Positions 20,404 to 29,986 of a DNA stretch of 64,000 bases are shown here, piece by piece (the first letter of the stretch is position 1; each line of letters starts with the position of its first letter). The notes beneath the pieces are model-generated. The model worked only from the letters and a program-made list of their open reading frames with translations, was not told where the DNA came from and did no database searches. The DNA comes from Sporosarcina sp. 6E9. GTDB taxonomy: Bacteria > Bacillota > Bacilli > Bacillales_A > Planococcaceae. The translations under genes and the position numbers were made by a program. The stretch is taken from the NCBI RefSeq assembly GCF_017921835.1, contig NZ_JAGEMN010000001.1, forward strand, positions 1,543,874 through 1,607,873, in the 5' to 3' direction.

Positions 20404-20539
20404 ATTACCCCTCCTTTCAATGTACTTGATAAAGTCCCTATACTTCACTATATCGAAGATTAACTACGATTTCTATAATAATGCAAAAATCCCTTTATTT
20501 TTCGACATATTTTTCGGATGACATTCATCACAACTTTGC

Positions 20540-20555
20540 TGTGATTTCTATCACA
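20540..20555. promoter_or_regulatory. FNR/CRP-family operator-like palindrome upstream of ctaB
   Basis: TGTGA-N6-TCACA is perfect, and one further base pair each side also matches (C/G). It lies just downstream of the predicted ctaB transcription start, a place that fits repression. B. subtilis FNR recognises this pattern. The regulator itself is not in the window. Confidence 0.5.
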
Positions 20556-20563
20556 GTCTACTC

Positions 20564-20591
20564 TCTATAGTAAATCATTTCTATGTACCAA
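20564..20591 (-). promoter_or_regulatory. Candidate sigma-A promoter of ctaBCDEF
   Basis: Minus strand: TTGGTA (20,586-20,591), 16-bp spacer, TATAGA (20,564-20,569). The predicted start near 20,557 directly abuts the FNR-like palindrome. The intergenic stretch 20,449-20,742 holds no gene; it is the ctaA/ctaB regulatory region. Confidence 0.5.
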
Positions 20592-20742
20592 TTGTGAAGT
20601 TATAAGGTCTTTTTTATGAACAATTTGTGAATAGAACGTTTGAATGCATTATTTCCAGTAACAATTCATTGTTTTCTAGTCTCTCATTCGTTATCATCAA
20701 AAATACGTAGGTTATCATTTAATCAAAGTAGGTGTCGGGTTT

Positions 20743-21657
20743 TTGAAGCAAAGTAAATACTTGAAATGGTTTGGCGTTGCTTCCACAGTCGGAATGTTAC
20801 TTATCCTTCTGGGTGGAGCGTTAGTTACAAAAACAGACAGTGGTATGGGATGTGGTCGACATTGGCCGGGATGTAACGGGCAACTAATCCCCGATGTAAT
20901 TACTGCGGAAGTTCTCATTGAATTCTCCCATCGAATTGTCACCGGAACAGTTGGCATACTAATTGTGGTATTGGCAATTTGGTCATGGCGTGCACTCGGA
21001 CATATTCGGGAAACTAAATTCCTATCGATTATGGCTGTGTTCTTCCTCATTTTACAAGCGTTAATTGGAGCTGCCCAAGTACTTTGGGGGCAAGGCGATT
21101 TTATATTAGCACTTCATTTTGGAATTTCATTAATTTCATTTGCATCTGTTTTTCTCTTAACGCTACTTATTTTTGAGATTGATCGAAAATACGATACAGA
21201 AAACATACAAATCGGATCCCATCTTAAATGGCATACAATCGGTGTCACCATATATTCGTATGTAGTTGTTTATACGGGCGCGCTCGTCCGCCATACGAAT
21301 TCTGAACTTGTTTGTCTTGATTGGCCGTTTTGTAATAATGATGCCATTGGTTTACCAAGTAGTTTTAATCAATGGGTACAAATGGGACATCGTTTTGCGG
21401 CTGCACTTATATTTCTGTGGATCCTATACATAGCGATTCATGCAATTCGGAATTACAAAAATCAACGTGTATTTTATTGGGGATGGATTATCGCACTCAT
21501 ACTCGTGTCATCGCAAGTAATTACAGGCATGACAGTTGTGCTTACTCGATTAAATCTTTATCTAGCACTTCTCCATTCATTATTTATCACGTTATTGTTC
21601 GGGTTGTTAACGTACATGATCTTACTCGTATCTAGAAGTCGAATATCAAAAAAGTAA
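20743..21657 (+). CDS. ctaA: Heme A synthase
   Basis: 304 residues from a TTG. Eight membrane segments in two related halves. Typical features: DSGMGCGRHWPGCNG and later NSELVCLDWPFCNN (the paired cysteine loops of Bacillus CtaA), EFSHRIVTG, LHFGISLISF, QMGHRFAAAL and ALLHSLF with the heme-ligating histidines. It oxidises heme O to heme A for the caa3 oxidase. Divergent from ctaB, as in B. subtilis. Confidence 0.96.
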   Translation: MKQSKYLKWFGVASTVGMLLILLGGALVTKTDSGMGCGRHWPGCNGQLIPDVITAEVLIEFSHRIVTGTVGILIVVLAIWSWRALGHIRETKFLSIMAVFFLILQALIGAAQVLWGQGDFILALHFGISLISFASVFLLTLLIFEIDRKYDTENIQIGSHLKWHTIGVTIYSYVVVYTGALVRHTNSELVCLDWPFCNNDAIGLPSSFNQWVQMGHRFAAALIFLWILYIAIHAIRNYKNQRVFYWGWIIALILVSSQVITGMTVVLTRLNLYLALLHSLFITLLFGLLTYMILLVSRSRISKK

Positions 21658-21666
21658 ATACTTACC

Positions 21667-21695
21667 GGCCTCCTAATTATTAGGCGGCTTTTTTA
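21667..21695 (+). terminator. Terminator of ctaA
   Basis: A roughly 9-bp stem followed by six T on the plus strand, ten bases after the ctaA stop. Confidence 0.8.
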
Positions 21696-21698
21696 ATT

Positions 21699-21740
21699 AA
21701 AAAAACACTTAGTAAACGAAATTCATCGTCTCCTAAGTGC
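21699..21740 (-). terminator. Terminator of pycA
   Basis: The outer stem 21,706-21,712 with 21,733-21,739 encloses a weaker inner pairing and is followed by seven T on the minus strand. Confidence 0.75.
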
Positions 21741-21759
21741 TTTCCCTTTTTTTGCAAAT

Positions 21760-24700
21760 TTAATCTTCCATTTCAATCAGTAAATCGCCAGTAGAAATCG
21801 ATTCACCCGCAGTAACGAATATGTCTTTAATAACTCCGTCATGCGGTGCTTGTATAGTGGTTTCCATCTTCATCGCTTCAGTGATTAAAAGATGTTCTCC
21901 TCTTCTCACTTTCGCTCCAATGTCAACTGCTACTTTTAATACAGTTCCAGGCATCGTAGCCGAGATATGTGACCGATTTGCAGGATCAGCTTTCGTTTTT
22001 CGAACCACATTAGATTCAAGATTCGCGTCTTCTATAATGATCTCTCTGGGTTGTCCATTTATCTCGAAGTAAATGACACGCGTTGCATCTGATTGCGGTT
22101 CACTAATCGAAACAAGTTTAACGATGAGCGTCTTCCCTTTTTCAATTTCAATCTCGACTTCTTCCCCAAGGCGCAAGCCATATAGGAATTCAGGTGTAGC
22201 TATAACTGAAACATCTCCGAACTCTTTATATATCGCTGAATACTCCTCGAAAACTTTTGGATAAAGTGCGTATGATAACACTTCATGGCTGGTCACCAGT
22301 CGATTCAACTTTTTATTAAGTTCATCTCTCATTTGTTCAAAGTCTGCATCTTTTAGCAGTTCACCCGGACGAACCGTGATGGCTTCCCGGTCTTTAAGAA
22401 TAATTTTTTGAAGTTCTTTCGGAAACCCGCCATGGGGTTGCCCAATATGTCCGCCAAAAAATTCAATAACTGAATCCGGAAAATCTATTGCCTTCCCTCT
22501 AGTGAGTACAGTGTTTTCATCAAGATTGTTTTGCACCATGAATAAGGCCATATCCCCGACAATCTTTGAAGATGGCGTAACTTTTACAACATCGCCAAAT
22601 AATAAGTTGACGCGGGAATACATTTCTTTCACTTCTTCCCAACGTTCACCCAATCCAACCGCTCTTGCCTGCTGCTGTAAGTTTGAATACTGGCCGCCCG
22701 GCATTTCATGAACATAAATTTCTGTATGCGGACTCATCATGCCGCTTTCAAAGTTCTGATAATACTTCCGGACATCTTCCCAGTAATAGGCCAGATCTTC
22801 CAACGCTTTAACATCAGCACGGACGCCGCGTTTACTGCCATTCATCGCATAATGCAATGAACTTGCAGATGGTTGCGATGTTAGACCAGCCATTGAACCA
22901 AGCGCGGTATCGACAATATCTATGCCGGCATCAATCGCACGTGCATACGTGTAAATTCCATTTCCGCTTGTATCGTGAGTATGAAGATGAAGTGGCAAAG
23001 TAGTTACTTCCTTTAGCTCTGAAACTAGTCGGTATGCAGCTTCAGGTTTCAACAACCCTGCCATATCTTTAATAGCTAAAATATGAGCCCCTGCTGATTC
23101 AAGACTTTTCGCCATTTCCTTATAATAGTTCACCGTATATTTATCACGCGAGTCATTTAAAATATCTCCCGTATAACAAATAGCTGCTTCAGCAATCTTT
23201 CCCGATTCACGTGTGGCATCAATGGCCACTTCCATTCCTTTAATCCAGTTTAGACTATCGAAGATTCTAAAAACATCGATTCCAGCATCTGCGGATTTTT
23301 TAACAAACTCGCGTATGACGTTATCCGGATAATTCGTATACCCGACCGCATTCGCTCCACGGAAAAGCATTTGAAATAATACATTCGGAATTTGTTCCCG
23401 CAGTTTAATTAATCGATCCCATGGATTTTCTTTTAAGAAACGATAAGCAACATCGAACGTTGCTCCGCCCCATATCTCATACGAAAACAAATCCGGCATA
23501 AGTCTAGCTGATTCAGATGCGATTCCAGTCATATCCGCTGTACGCATCCGAGTCGCCAGTAAGGACTGGTGCGCGTCTCTAAACGTCGTATCGGTCAAGA
23601 GAACGTCGTCTTGCTCCTGAATCCACTTAACAAGTCCTTCTGGTCCACGTTCATCAAGGATCTGTTTCGTTCCTGCTAAAGGAGACACATTCAAATCAAC
23701 GACTGGTTTACGAACTGGATGGAATACTGGTTTCGATTGCTTGTCTATGCCTGGAAAACCATTTACCGTAACATTTCCTAGATAATTTAAAATTTTCGTT
23801 CCGCGGTCTAACCGTGTAGGGAATATAAACAACTCAGGAGTTGAGTCAATAAAGCTCGTATTATAATCTCCTACTAGGAATTTTTTATGTTTAACGACAT
23901 TTTCAAGGAAAGGAATATTCGTTTTAATACCTCTAATTCTAAACTCTTGCAAGTTTCTGTCCATTTTAGATGCAGCTTCGCGGAAAGTCATTCCCCATGT
24001 CGATACCTTAACAAGTAATGAATCATAATAGGGTGTAATAATGGCTCCTTGGAAACCATTGCCCGCATCTAACCGAACGCCGAAACCACCGCCTGATCTG
24101 TAGACCGTCAACTTTCCTGTATCTGGCATAAAATCGTTTAATGGATCTTCAGTCGTGACACGCGATTGGATTGCATAGCCAAAAAGTGGAATGTCTTGTT
24201 GTAACGGAATTTGTGCAACTTCGCCGTGCAGATTTTTCCCATCAGCAATATGTATTTGTGAGTGGACAATGTCTATACCCGTTACCATTTCGGTAATTGT
24301 GTGTTCAACTTGTATTCTAGGATTAACCTCGATGAAATAAAATTCATTTTCCGCTACTAGAAACTCCACAGTACCAGCATTTAAATAATTAATATTTTTC
24401 ATAAGCTTTACTGCAGCATTACATATGTCTTCGCGCAATTCATCATTAAGCGAAATTGAAGGTGCAATTTCAACAACTTTCTGATGTCGGCGTTGGATTG
24501 AACAATCCCGCTCATAAAGATGAACTATATTTCCATGGGCATCCCCTAAAATTTGAACTTCGATATGTTTTGGCTTATCGACATATTTTTCTACATACAT
24601 TTCATCAGATCCGAAAGCGGATTTCGCTTCCGATTTCGCACGTTCAAAGGCTTGTGCTACTTCATCTTCCGATTCAATAATACGCATTCCGCGCCCGCCG

Positions 24701-25197
24701 CCACCTAAGGAGGCTTTGACTATTATCGGATATCCGTAAGACTTTCCGAATGTTGCAACTTCTTCAACTGAAGAAACCGGACCATCGCTTCCTGGAATAA
24801 CAGGAATATCGGCAGCAATTGCTTGATCCCGGGCTTTCACCTTATCTCCGAACATCATTAAATGCGTAGAAGTCGGCCCGATAAAAATAATGTTTTCTTC
24901 TTCCAAACGTCGTGCAAATTCTGCATTTTCTGCTAAAAAACCGTAACCTGGATGAATTGCATTCGCACCCGTGTCTTTTGCGAGTGCAATTATTCCTTCA
25001 ATATCTAAGTAAGCATCTATTGGACTCTTCCCTTCACCTACCAGGTAAGATTCATCCGCTTTATAACGATGGAATGATCCACTATCCTCAGTCGAGTAAA
25101 TACCAACTGTTGGAATTTCTAACTCCGTACACGCTCGAAATATTCGAATCGCAATTTCTCCGCGATTCGCTACTAAAATCTTAGTGATTCTTTCCAT
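21760..25197 (-). CDS. pycA: Pyruvate carboxylase
   Basis: 1,145 residues from the ATG at 25,197; a GTG three codons earlier abuts the ribosome-binding site. Order: biotin carboxylase with ATP-grasp (residues about 1-450, with ILVANRGEIAIRIFRAC and KASLGGGGRGMRI), carboxyltransferase TIM barrel (about 530-830, with DTTFRDAHQSLLATRMRT), tetramerisation region, and biotin carrier domain near the end with EAMKMET, whose Lys is biotinylated. It makes oxaloacetate from pyruvate, bicarbonate and ATP. The gene sits between ftsW and ctaA, as in B. subtilis. Confidence 0.98.
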   Translation of the reverse strand: MERITKILVANRGEIAIRIFRACTELEIPTVGIYSTEDSGSFHRYKADESYLVGEGKSPIDAYLDIEGIIALAKDTGANAIHPGYGFLAENAEFARRLEEENIIFIGPTSTHLMMFGDKVKARDQAIAADIPVIPGSDGPVSSVEEVATFGKSYGYPIIVKASLGGGGRGMRIIESEDEVAQAFERAKSEAKSAFGSDEMYVEKYVDKPKHIEVQILGDAHGNIVHLYERDCSIQRRHQKVVEIAPSISLNDELREDICNAAVKLMKNINYLNAGTVEFLVAENEFYFIEVNPRIQVEHTITEMVTGIDIVHSQIHIADGKNLHGEVAQIPLQQDIPLFGYAIQSRVTTEDPLNDFMPDTGKLTVYRSGGGFGVRLDAGNGFQGAIITPYYDSLLVKVSTWGMTFREAASKMDRNLQEFRIRGIKTNIPFLENVVKHKKFLVGDYNTSFIDSTPELFIFPTRLDRGTKILNYLGNVTVNGFPGIDKQSKPVFHPVRKPVVDLNVSPLAGTKQILDERGPEGLVKWIQEQDDVLLTDTTFRDAHQSLLATRMRTADMTGIASESARLMPDLFSYEIWGGATFDVAYRFLKENPWDRLIKLREQIPNVLFQMLFRGANAVGYTNYPDNVIREFVKKSADAGIDVFRIFDSLNWIKGMEVAIDATRESGKIAEAAICYTGDILNDSRDKYTVNYYKEMAKSLESAGAHILAIKDMAGLLKPEAAYRLVSELKEVTTLPLHLHTHDTSGNGIYTYARAIDAGIDIVDTALGSMAGLTSQPSASSLHYAMNGSKRGVRADVKALEDLAYYWEDVRKYYQNFESGMMSPHTEIYVHEMPGGQYSNLQQQARAVGLGERWEEVKEMYSRVNLLFGDVVKVTPSSKIVGDMALFMVQNNLDENTVLTRGKAIDFPDSVIEFFGGHIGQPHGGFPKELQKIILKDREAITVRPGELLKDADFEQMRDELNKKLNRLVTSHEVLSYALYPKVFEEYSAIYKEFGDVSVIATPEFLYGLRLGEEVEIEIEKGKTLIVKLVSISEPQSDATRVIYFEINGQPREIIIEDANLESNVVRKTKADPANRSHISATMPGTVLKVAVDIGAKVRRGEHLLITEAMKMETTIQAPHDGVIKDIFVTAGESISTGDLLIEMED

Positions 25198-25212
25198 CCA
25201 AGACACTTCCTT

Positions 25213-26376
25213 CTATTTGTTTTTTTCATATTTCATAAACATTGATACATTCATCAAAATCCCGACTGCAATTGATGTTAAAATGACCGATGTTCCACCG
25301 AAACTAATAAACGGAAGTGGTACACCAGTAAGTGGAATTAACCCTGTCAAGCCACCTAAATTTACAAATGTTTGGATTCCTATCATACTCCCAACACCTG
25401 CAGCTAGCATTCTAGCATGTGGATCCTTCGTCTTTAGCGCTATTAATAAAGCACGTAAAACAATAAAGCCTAGCCCACCGATAACGATGATTGCTCCTAA
25501 AATACCTAATTCTTCGGAAATAACTGCCATAATAACATCTGTATGCGGTTCTGGCAAGTACCCCATTTTTTGAATTGAATTACCAAAACCTAGCCCTTTG
25601 ACACCACCTGAGCCAATTGCAATGTATCCGTTCGCGATTTGATAACCAGACCCTGTAATATAATCGAAAGGATTTAAATAGGCTAGAAAGCGCCCTTTTC
25701 GACTCGTCGTCATTATATTTTCCCAGTTCAGATAGACAAAAGGGGCTATTAACAAAAGGATTCCTGCAATAAGCGTACTTAACTTTAAAAAAGTTTTTGC
25801 TTTTATGCCGCTTGCAGCCATCACAGAAAGTGCAACAATCATTATAATTAACGAAGTTCCAATATCTGTTTCCATTAAAACGGAGCCCACAGCAATCGCT
25901 AGAATAGTTACCGGAGGTCCAATTGACTGATTTACATTATCAATTGTACCTGCTTCATATTTTTTTGCGAAAAAACTAGAGAAGTAAATAATAATAATGA
26001 GTTTGGCAACTTCAGAAGGTTGGATACTACCAAACCCAAGGAAAATCCAACTTCTTGCACCAACATCATCTCCATAACCGAAAAGATGAACGGCACCCAG
26101 CAATAGAAGCATAGTACTCACTAAGATAACCATCAAACTCTTCCGCTTGTAGTTCTTGTAAGGAAAAAAAGCAGCCAAAAAGAAAGCGGAAAAAGCAATG
26201 ACTAGGTTGAAAATTTGTCTGCGATAAAAATGGTCAGGAGCCCACTTGTACTCGCCTACCGCATAGACAAGACTTGCACTATAAATCATAACCAAACCAA
26301 ATAAACATAGAAATAAATATGTAAAAAACAATGGAAAATCAAAGTATTTTAAAAATCGTTTAGAATAAGTATGCAT
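25213..26376 (-). CDS. ftsW: SEDS-family peptidoglycan glycosyltransferase FtsW
   Basis: 387 residues with about ten membrane segments. SEDS motifs: GARSWIFLGFGSIQPSEVAKL (about residues 107-127), ETDIGTSLIIM, NGYIAIGSGGVKGLGFGNS, EPHTDVIMAVISEELG and a final GVPLPFISFGGTS. FtsW polymerises lipid II with its class B PBP at the division septum. SpoVE and RodA are alternative assignments, but the place between ylaN and pycA is that of ftsW. It ends 15 bp before the pycA start, so the two may be co-transcribed. Confidence 0.9.
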   Translation of the reverse strand: MHTYSKRFLKYFDFPLFFTYLFLCLFGLVMIYSASLVYAVGEYKWAPDHFYRRQIFNLVIAFSAFFLAAFFPYKNYKRKSLMVILVSTMLLLLGAVHLFGYGDDVGARSWIFLGFGSIQPSEVAKLIIIIYFSSFFAKKYEAGTIDNVNQSIGPPVTILAIAVGSVLMETDIGTSLIIMIVALSVMAASGIKAKTFLKLSTLIAGILLLIAPFVYLNWENIMTTSRKGRFLAYLNPFDYITGSGYQIANGYIAIGSGGVKGLGFGNSIQKMGYLPEPHTDVIMAVISEELGILGAIIVIGGLGFIVLRALLIALKTKDPHARMLAAGVGSMIGIQTFVNLGGLTGLIPLTGVPLPFISFGGTSVILTSIAVGILMNVSMFMKYEKNK

Positions 26377-26401
26377 TGGACAAAACCTCTTTTACTTTAA
26401 A

Positions 26402-26434
26402 CAAAAAACTCAAACCATTTAAATTAGTTTGAGT
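26402..26434 (-). terminator. Terminator of ylaN
   Basis: An 8-bp stem (26,408-26,415 with 26,427-26,434) and six T on the minus strand, between ylaN and ftsW. Confidence 0.8.
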
Positions 26435-26441
26435 CTTTTAC

Positions 26442-26723
26442 TTATTTACTCGTATATAAATCATGCAAGACAGTCATTTCTTTTTCGAGTGAAGTAAGGA
26501 TTTCATCTCCCTTAATTCGTTCAATTAAGCCAAGTTTAACGGCAAAATCTATTTCCCGAGATAGTCCAAACATTTGAGTGTCTAGTACTTCTTCGTATAA
26601 TGGGCACTGAGGCATCGTCAAATGATCCATCTGCACTTTAATCAGTTGAGCAATTTTATCAGCATCTGCCTGAAGCTGTTTCATCGCTTTTTCCTGATAT
26701 GTTTCCTGTAATTCAATATCCAT
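26442..26723 (-). CDS. ylaN: YlaN family protein
   Basis: 93 residues, helical and acidic, containing [20 protein letters not shown], a family hallmark. In B. subtilis and S. aureus YlaN has been linked to iron-dependent control of Fur and to iron-sulfur metabolism. A GGGGGCG site precedes the ATG. It lies upstream of ftsW, as in B. subtilis, but is separated from it by a terminator. The 175 bp upstream hold no further gene that I can see. Confidence 0.92.
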   Translation of the reverse strand: MDIELQETYQEKAMKQLQADADKIAQLIKVQMDHLTMPQCPLYEEVLDTQMFGLSREIDFAVKLGLIERIKGDEILTSLEKEMTVLHDLYTSK

Positions 26724-26898
26724 GAGGACGCCCCCATTAAGCTATTATTTCTTCTAATCGATTATTAATAAATTGTATCTTTCAAGCAAGGAAATTGCAA
26801 GTCTTTCCTCTCAATTTAATCGTTTTTGCGAGAAACCTTTTCCTTCCGTCTGGAAAGAGCTATACTATTATCAAGCTACTTTGTAGGAGGATGTCAAA

Positions 26899-27399
26899 TT
26901 GAATAACGTAATTCAAATAAAAGGTAATGTAAAACATTCAATCACACTAGATCCGAGCATATGGATTTTTGATGATAGACGTATTGACTTAACTAAGTTT
27001 TTTACTGAGGATTATATTGAAAAAGATGAAATGGAAGAATATAAAAAGGCTATGGGAAAACATTGGTCTCGCGAAATTATGGAGGGGGCTACATTCCCTC
27101 CGACATTGGAAGTCGAAAAAGAATTTGAAGAGTCAAAAGATATAACGGGTACTTATGGCATTTATCTACATCATTTCGTGAAAAACGCAGTGCCTAATGA
27201 GGATGCAAAAACCATTTCCTTCGTCACCGACGACGGAGAATCCTATTCATTTCCACTAACGAAGCTAGATGATATACTCTTAAAATACAGCACCGATGGT
27301 AAACCACTTCGAGATAACGGTCCAGTCCATGTTCTTTTAAAGGATGGCTCCAATATCGATAATCCAATTCAGAGTGTAGTCGCCGTCAACATCGAATAG
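26899..27399 (+). CDS. Conserved hypothetical protein (possibly YlaL-related)
   Basis: 166 residues with no signal or membrane segment. It starts with a short beta-rich stretch and DPSIWIFDDRRIDLTKFF, has a conserved-looking HWSREIMEGATFPPTLEVE in the middle, and ends VHVLLKDGSNIDNPIQSVVAVNIE. I do not recognise the fold with confidence. The start is a TTG behind GTAGGAGG. It is 11 bp upstream of ylaI, with an AGGAGG site for that gene, so the two form an operon. In B. subtilis ylaL lies in this neighbourhood, which is the only basis for the suggested name. Confidence 0.6.
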   Translation: MNNVIQIKGNVKHSITLDPSIWIFDDRRIDLTKFFTEDYIEKDEMEEYKKAMGKHWSREIMEGATFPPTLEVEKEFEESKDITGTYGIYLHHFVKNAVPNEDAKTISFVTDDGESYSFPLTKLDDILLKYSTDGKPLRDNGPVHVLLKDGSNIDNPIQSVVAVNIE

Positions 27400-27410
27400 G
27401 AGGAATTTTT

Positions 27411-27614
27411 ATGCGTGTCAAATGTGTTATGTGCGACGATATCGGAAAACTTCCAGATGAAGCACCGCTCGCAAAAAAGTTGAGAAACCGCCCTATCCAC
27501 ACATATATGTGTCCGATTTGTACGGATCGAATTGAAGAAAAAACTTTAGCACGAGTCGCCACTGGTAATTTTATTTTCAGACGCAGTTCACATTCGATAG
27601 AAAAAGAATTTTAA
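27411..27614 (+). CDS. ylaI: YlaI family zinc-ribbon protein (DUF2197)
   Basis: 67 residues with CVMCDD (4-9) and CPICTD (35-40), two CxxC pairs that can form a zinc ribbon. The pattern RNRPIHTYMCPICTDRI is typical of YlaI. Function unknown. An AGGAGG site lies 7 nt before the ATG. Confidence 0.88.
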   Translation: MRVKCVMCDDIGKLPDEAPLAKKLRNRPIHTYMCPICTDRIEEKTLARVATGNFIFRRSSHSIEKEF

Positions 27615-27637
27615 TAAACAAATGAATCATTTAATAC

Positions 27638-27676
27638 AAAAAACGACTCCCCGGATTATGCGAGGGAGTCGTTTTT
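27638..27676. terminator. Bidirectional terminator between ylaI and ylaH
   Basis: A 12-bp perfect stem (27,640-27,651 with 27,664-27,675) with A/T tracts on both sides; the ylaH stop codon lies inside the loop. Confidence 0.9.
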
Positions 27677-28021
27677 GTCTTCTTTATATTCATTCATCCG
27701 ACGGACACGATAAATGATTAATATGAGCGCCGCCACAATTAACCCTTCTACGATAGGCAAGAAAAATGCGAGAAAAGTTAACACAAGACAACCTAGGAAT
27801 AAAAAGACATAGATAATAATGCTTTGCATTAGTTTCAAATCTTTTGCAAAGCCCAATTTATAAACGAGCGCTGACATAAGGAATACAACGGCAAACAGTA
27901 CATAGCCTGCCATCGTATAGTCAACTTCGCCATTACTAGCGGTCGTCCCTAGCGCCTCATAAATGAAACGTGAAATGCCTGACATGCGGCCAAATACAAA
28001 TTCAGTATCCTGAGCATTCAT
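27656..28021 (-). CDS. ylaH: YlaH-like membrane protein
   Basis: 121 residues with three membrane segments (about 38-58, 66-85 and 88-108) and a basic, acidic-tailed C-terminus RRMNEYKEDKNDS. The central GFAKDLKLMQSIIIYVFLFLG is typical of YlaH. Function unknown. It lies 27 bp after typA on the same strand, probably co-transcribed, as in B. subtilis. Confidence 0.87.
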   Translation of the reverse strand: MNAQDTEFVFGRMSGISRFIYEALGTTASNGEVDYTMAGYVLFAVVFLMSALVYKLGFAKDLKLMQSIIIYVFLFLGCLVLTFLAFFLPIVEGLIVAALILIIYRVRRMNEYKEDKNDSLA

Positions 28022-28048
28022 TTAATACATTCCTTTCATTTACAACAT

Positions 28049-29887
28049 TCAATCCTGATATTTAGCCTTCTTAGTTATCCGATCACGTTCGCTCTTACTA
28101 AGAATCTTTTTCCGTAAACGAATAGATAATGGTGTAACTTCACAGTATTCGTCATCATCGAGATACTCAAGGGATTCTTCTAGTGTCATGATTCTTGGTT
28201 TTTTAATCGAAACAGTCTGGTCTTTATTCGCAGTACGAATATTCGATTGTTGCTTCATTCTGGTTAAATTTATCGCCAAATCCGTATCACGGTTATGTTC
28301 TCCTACAATCATACCTTCGTATACTTCTGTTCCAGGCTCAACAAATATTACGCCCCGCTCTTCTACATGAAGGATTCCATAAGGAGTTGCTGTTCCATTT
28401 TCCATCGAAACAAGAACACCTTGTGCTCGTCTACCAACGTTACCAGTAGACATTGGTTGATAGCTATCAAACGTGTGGTTAATAATTCCGTATCCTCTTG
28501 TCATTGTAAGGAATTCAGTCGAATAACCAATTAAGCCTCGCGCAGGTACATGGAATAATAAACGAACGGTTCCAGACCCGTTATTTACCATATCTAGCAT
28601 TTCGCCTTTACGCGCACTTATAGATTCGATGACCGAACCCGTATGCTCTTCAGGAACTTCAATTTGAACACGTTCGACCGGTTCGCACTTTACGCCATCT
28701 ATTTCACGTACAATTACTTCAGGTTTGGAAACTTGAAGTTCAAAACCTTCACGACGCATATTTTCGATCAATATTGATAAATGTAGTTCCCCTCGTCCTG
28801 AAACAACCCATGAGTCGGCACCTGTAGATTCAACACGTAGTGACACATCGGTTTGAAGTTGTTGGTTAAGTCGTTCCTCAATTTTTCTTGAAGTAACCCA
28901 TTTACCTTCACGTCCAGCGAAAGGACTATTGTTTACAAGGAAAGCCATTTGCAAAGTCGGCTCGTCTATATGAAGTTCAGGAAGTGCTTCGGGATGCTCT
29001 ACTGGACATATTGTGTCACTGACATCGATACCCTCGATTCCGGATACCGCAATAAGATCACCTGCAAAAGCTTCTTGAATATCAACGCGCTTTAACCCAA
29101 GAAATCCAGACATTTTCGTTACACGGAAGTTCTTGATTGAACCATCGCGTTTAATGACTGAAACTTGCTGACCTAATTTCATAGAACCACGAAAAACTCT
29201 TCCAATTCCAATACGTCCTACATAATCGCTGTAATCAAGCAGTGATACTTGGAATTGTAGTGGCTCGTCACGATTATCGATTGGCGCAGGAATATGCTCA
29301 AGAATTGCATCGTAAAGAACTTGTAAAGTTTCTTCTTGGTCTGCTGGATCAGAAGACAAACTTGCTGTTCCGTTGAATCCAGAAGCATAAATTACTGGAA
29401 ATTCAAGTTGTTCGTCATTTGCATCAAGCTCAATAAACAGTTCTAGTACTTCGTCCACTACTTCTTCAGGGCGTGCAAACTCGCGGTCAATCTTATTAAC
29501 AACAACGATTGGCTTCAAGTTTTCCTCGAGTGCTTTTTTAAGCACGAATCGCGTTTGTGGCATACAACCTTCGTACGAGTCCACAACGAGGATTACCCCA
29601 TCAACCATTTTCAAAATACGCTCTACTTCTCCGCCAAAATCGGCGTGACCAGGCGTATCAAGAATGTTGATCTTTGTGTCTTTGTACTCGATAGCCGTGT
29701 TTTTTGCGAGTATTGTAATTCCGCGTTCACGTTCAATATCGTCAGAATCCATCGCACGGTCATCGACTTGTTCATTTGCTCTAAAAATTCCTGATTGTTT
29801 TAATAACTGGTCTACTAGTGTTGTTTTACCATGGTCTACGTGGGCAATAATTGCTATGTTTCTTAAGTCATTACGGTCTATTGTCAT
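28049..29887 (-). CDS. typA: Ribosome-associated translational GTPase TypA/BipA
   Basis: 612 residues. GTPase domain with AHVDHGKTT (15-23), the switch I region RERGITI, DTPGHADF and NKID. Domains II, III and V follow, together with the BipA-specific C-terminal domain (EERGVIFVEPGTEVYEGMIVG). It binds the ribosome and acts in 50S assembly and cold or stress adaptation. A TATAAT on the minus strand lies inside the palindrome at 29,924-29,940, about 40 bp before the start. Confidence 0.97.
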   Translation of the reverse strand: MTIDRNDLRNIAIIAHVDHGKTTLVDQLLKQSGIFRANEQVDDRAMDSDDIERERGITILAKNTAIEYKDTKINILDTPGHADFGGEVERILKMVDGVILVVDSYEGCMPQTRFVLKKALEENLKPIVVVNKIDREFARPEEVVDEVLELFIELDANDEQLEFPVIYASGFNGTASLSSDPADQEETLQVLYDAILEHIPAPIDNRDEPLQFQVSLLDYSDYVGRIGIGRVFRGSMKLGQQVSVIKRDGSIKNFRVTKMSGFLGLKRVDIQEAFAGDLIAVSGIEGIDVSDTICPVEHPEALPELHIDEPTLQMAFLVNNSPFAGREGKWVTSRKIEERLNQQLQTDVSLRVESTGADSWVVSGRGELHLSILIENMRREGFELQVSKPEVIVREIDGVKCEPVERVQIEVPEEHTGSVIESISARKGEMLDMVNNGSGTVRLLFHVPARGLIGYSTEFLTMTRGYGIINHTFDSYQPMSTGNVGRRAQGVLVSMENGTATPYGILHVEERGVIFVEPGTEVYEGMIVGEHNRDTDLAINLTRMKQQSNIRTANKDQTVSIKKPRIMTLEESLEYLDDDEYCEVTPLSIRLRKKILSKSERDRITKKAKYQD

Positions 29888-29923
29888 GATTTCACTCCAT
29901 TAATCTTTTTTCATCTGGGTAAC

Positions 29924-29940
29924 TGTGCTATTATAGCACA
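29924..29940. promoter_or_regulatory. 17-bp palindrome over the typA -10 region
   Basis: TGTGCTAT-T-ATAGCACA has 8-bp perfect arms around a single base. On the minus strand it contains TATAAT, so a bound protein would block the probable typA promoter. It lies between divergent typA and ylaF. Confidence 0.5.
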
Positions 29941-29986
29941 AGAGTTAATAATATAAAATCTTTTTAATTTGATGGAGGGTTTTCAG

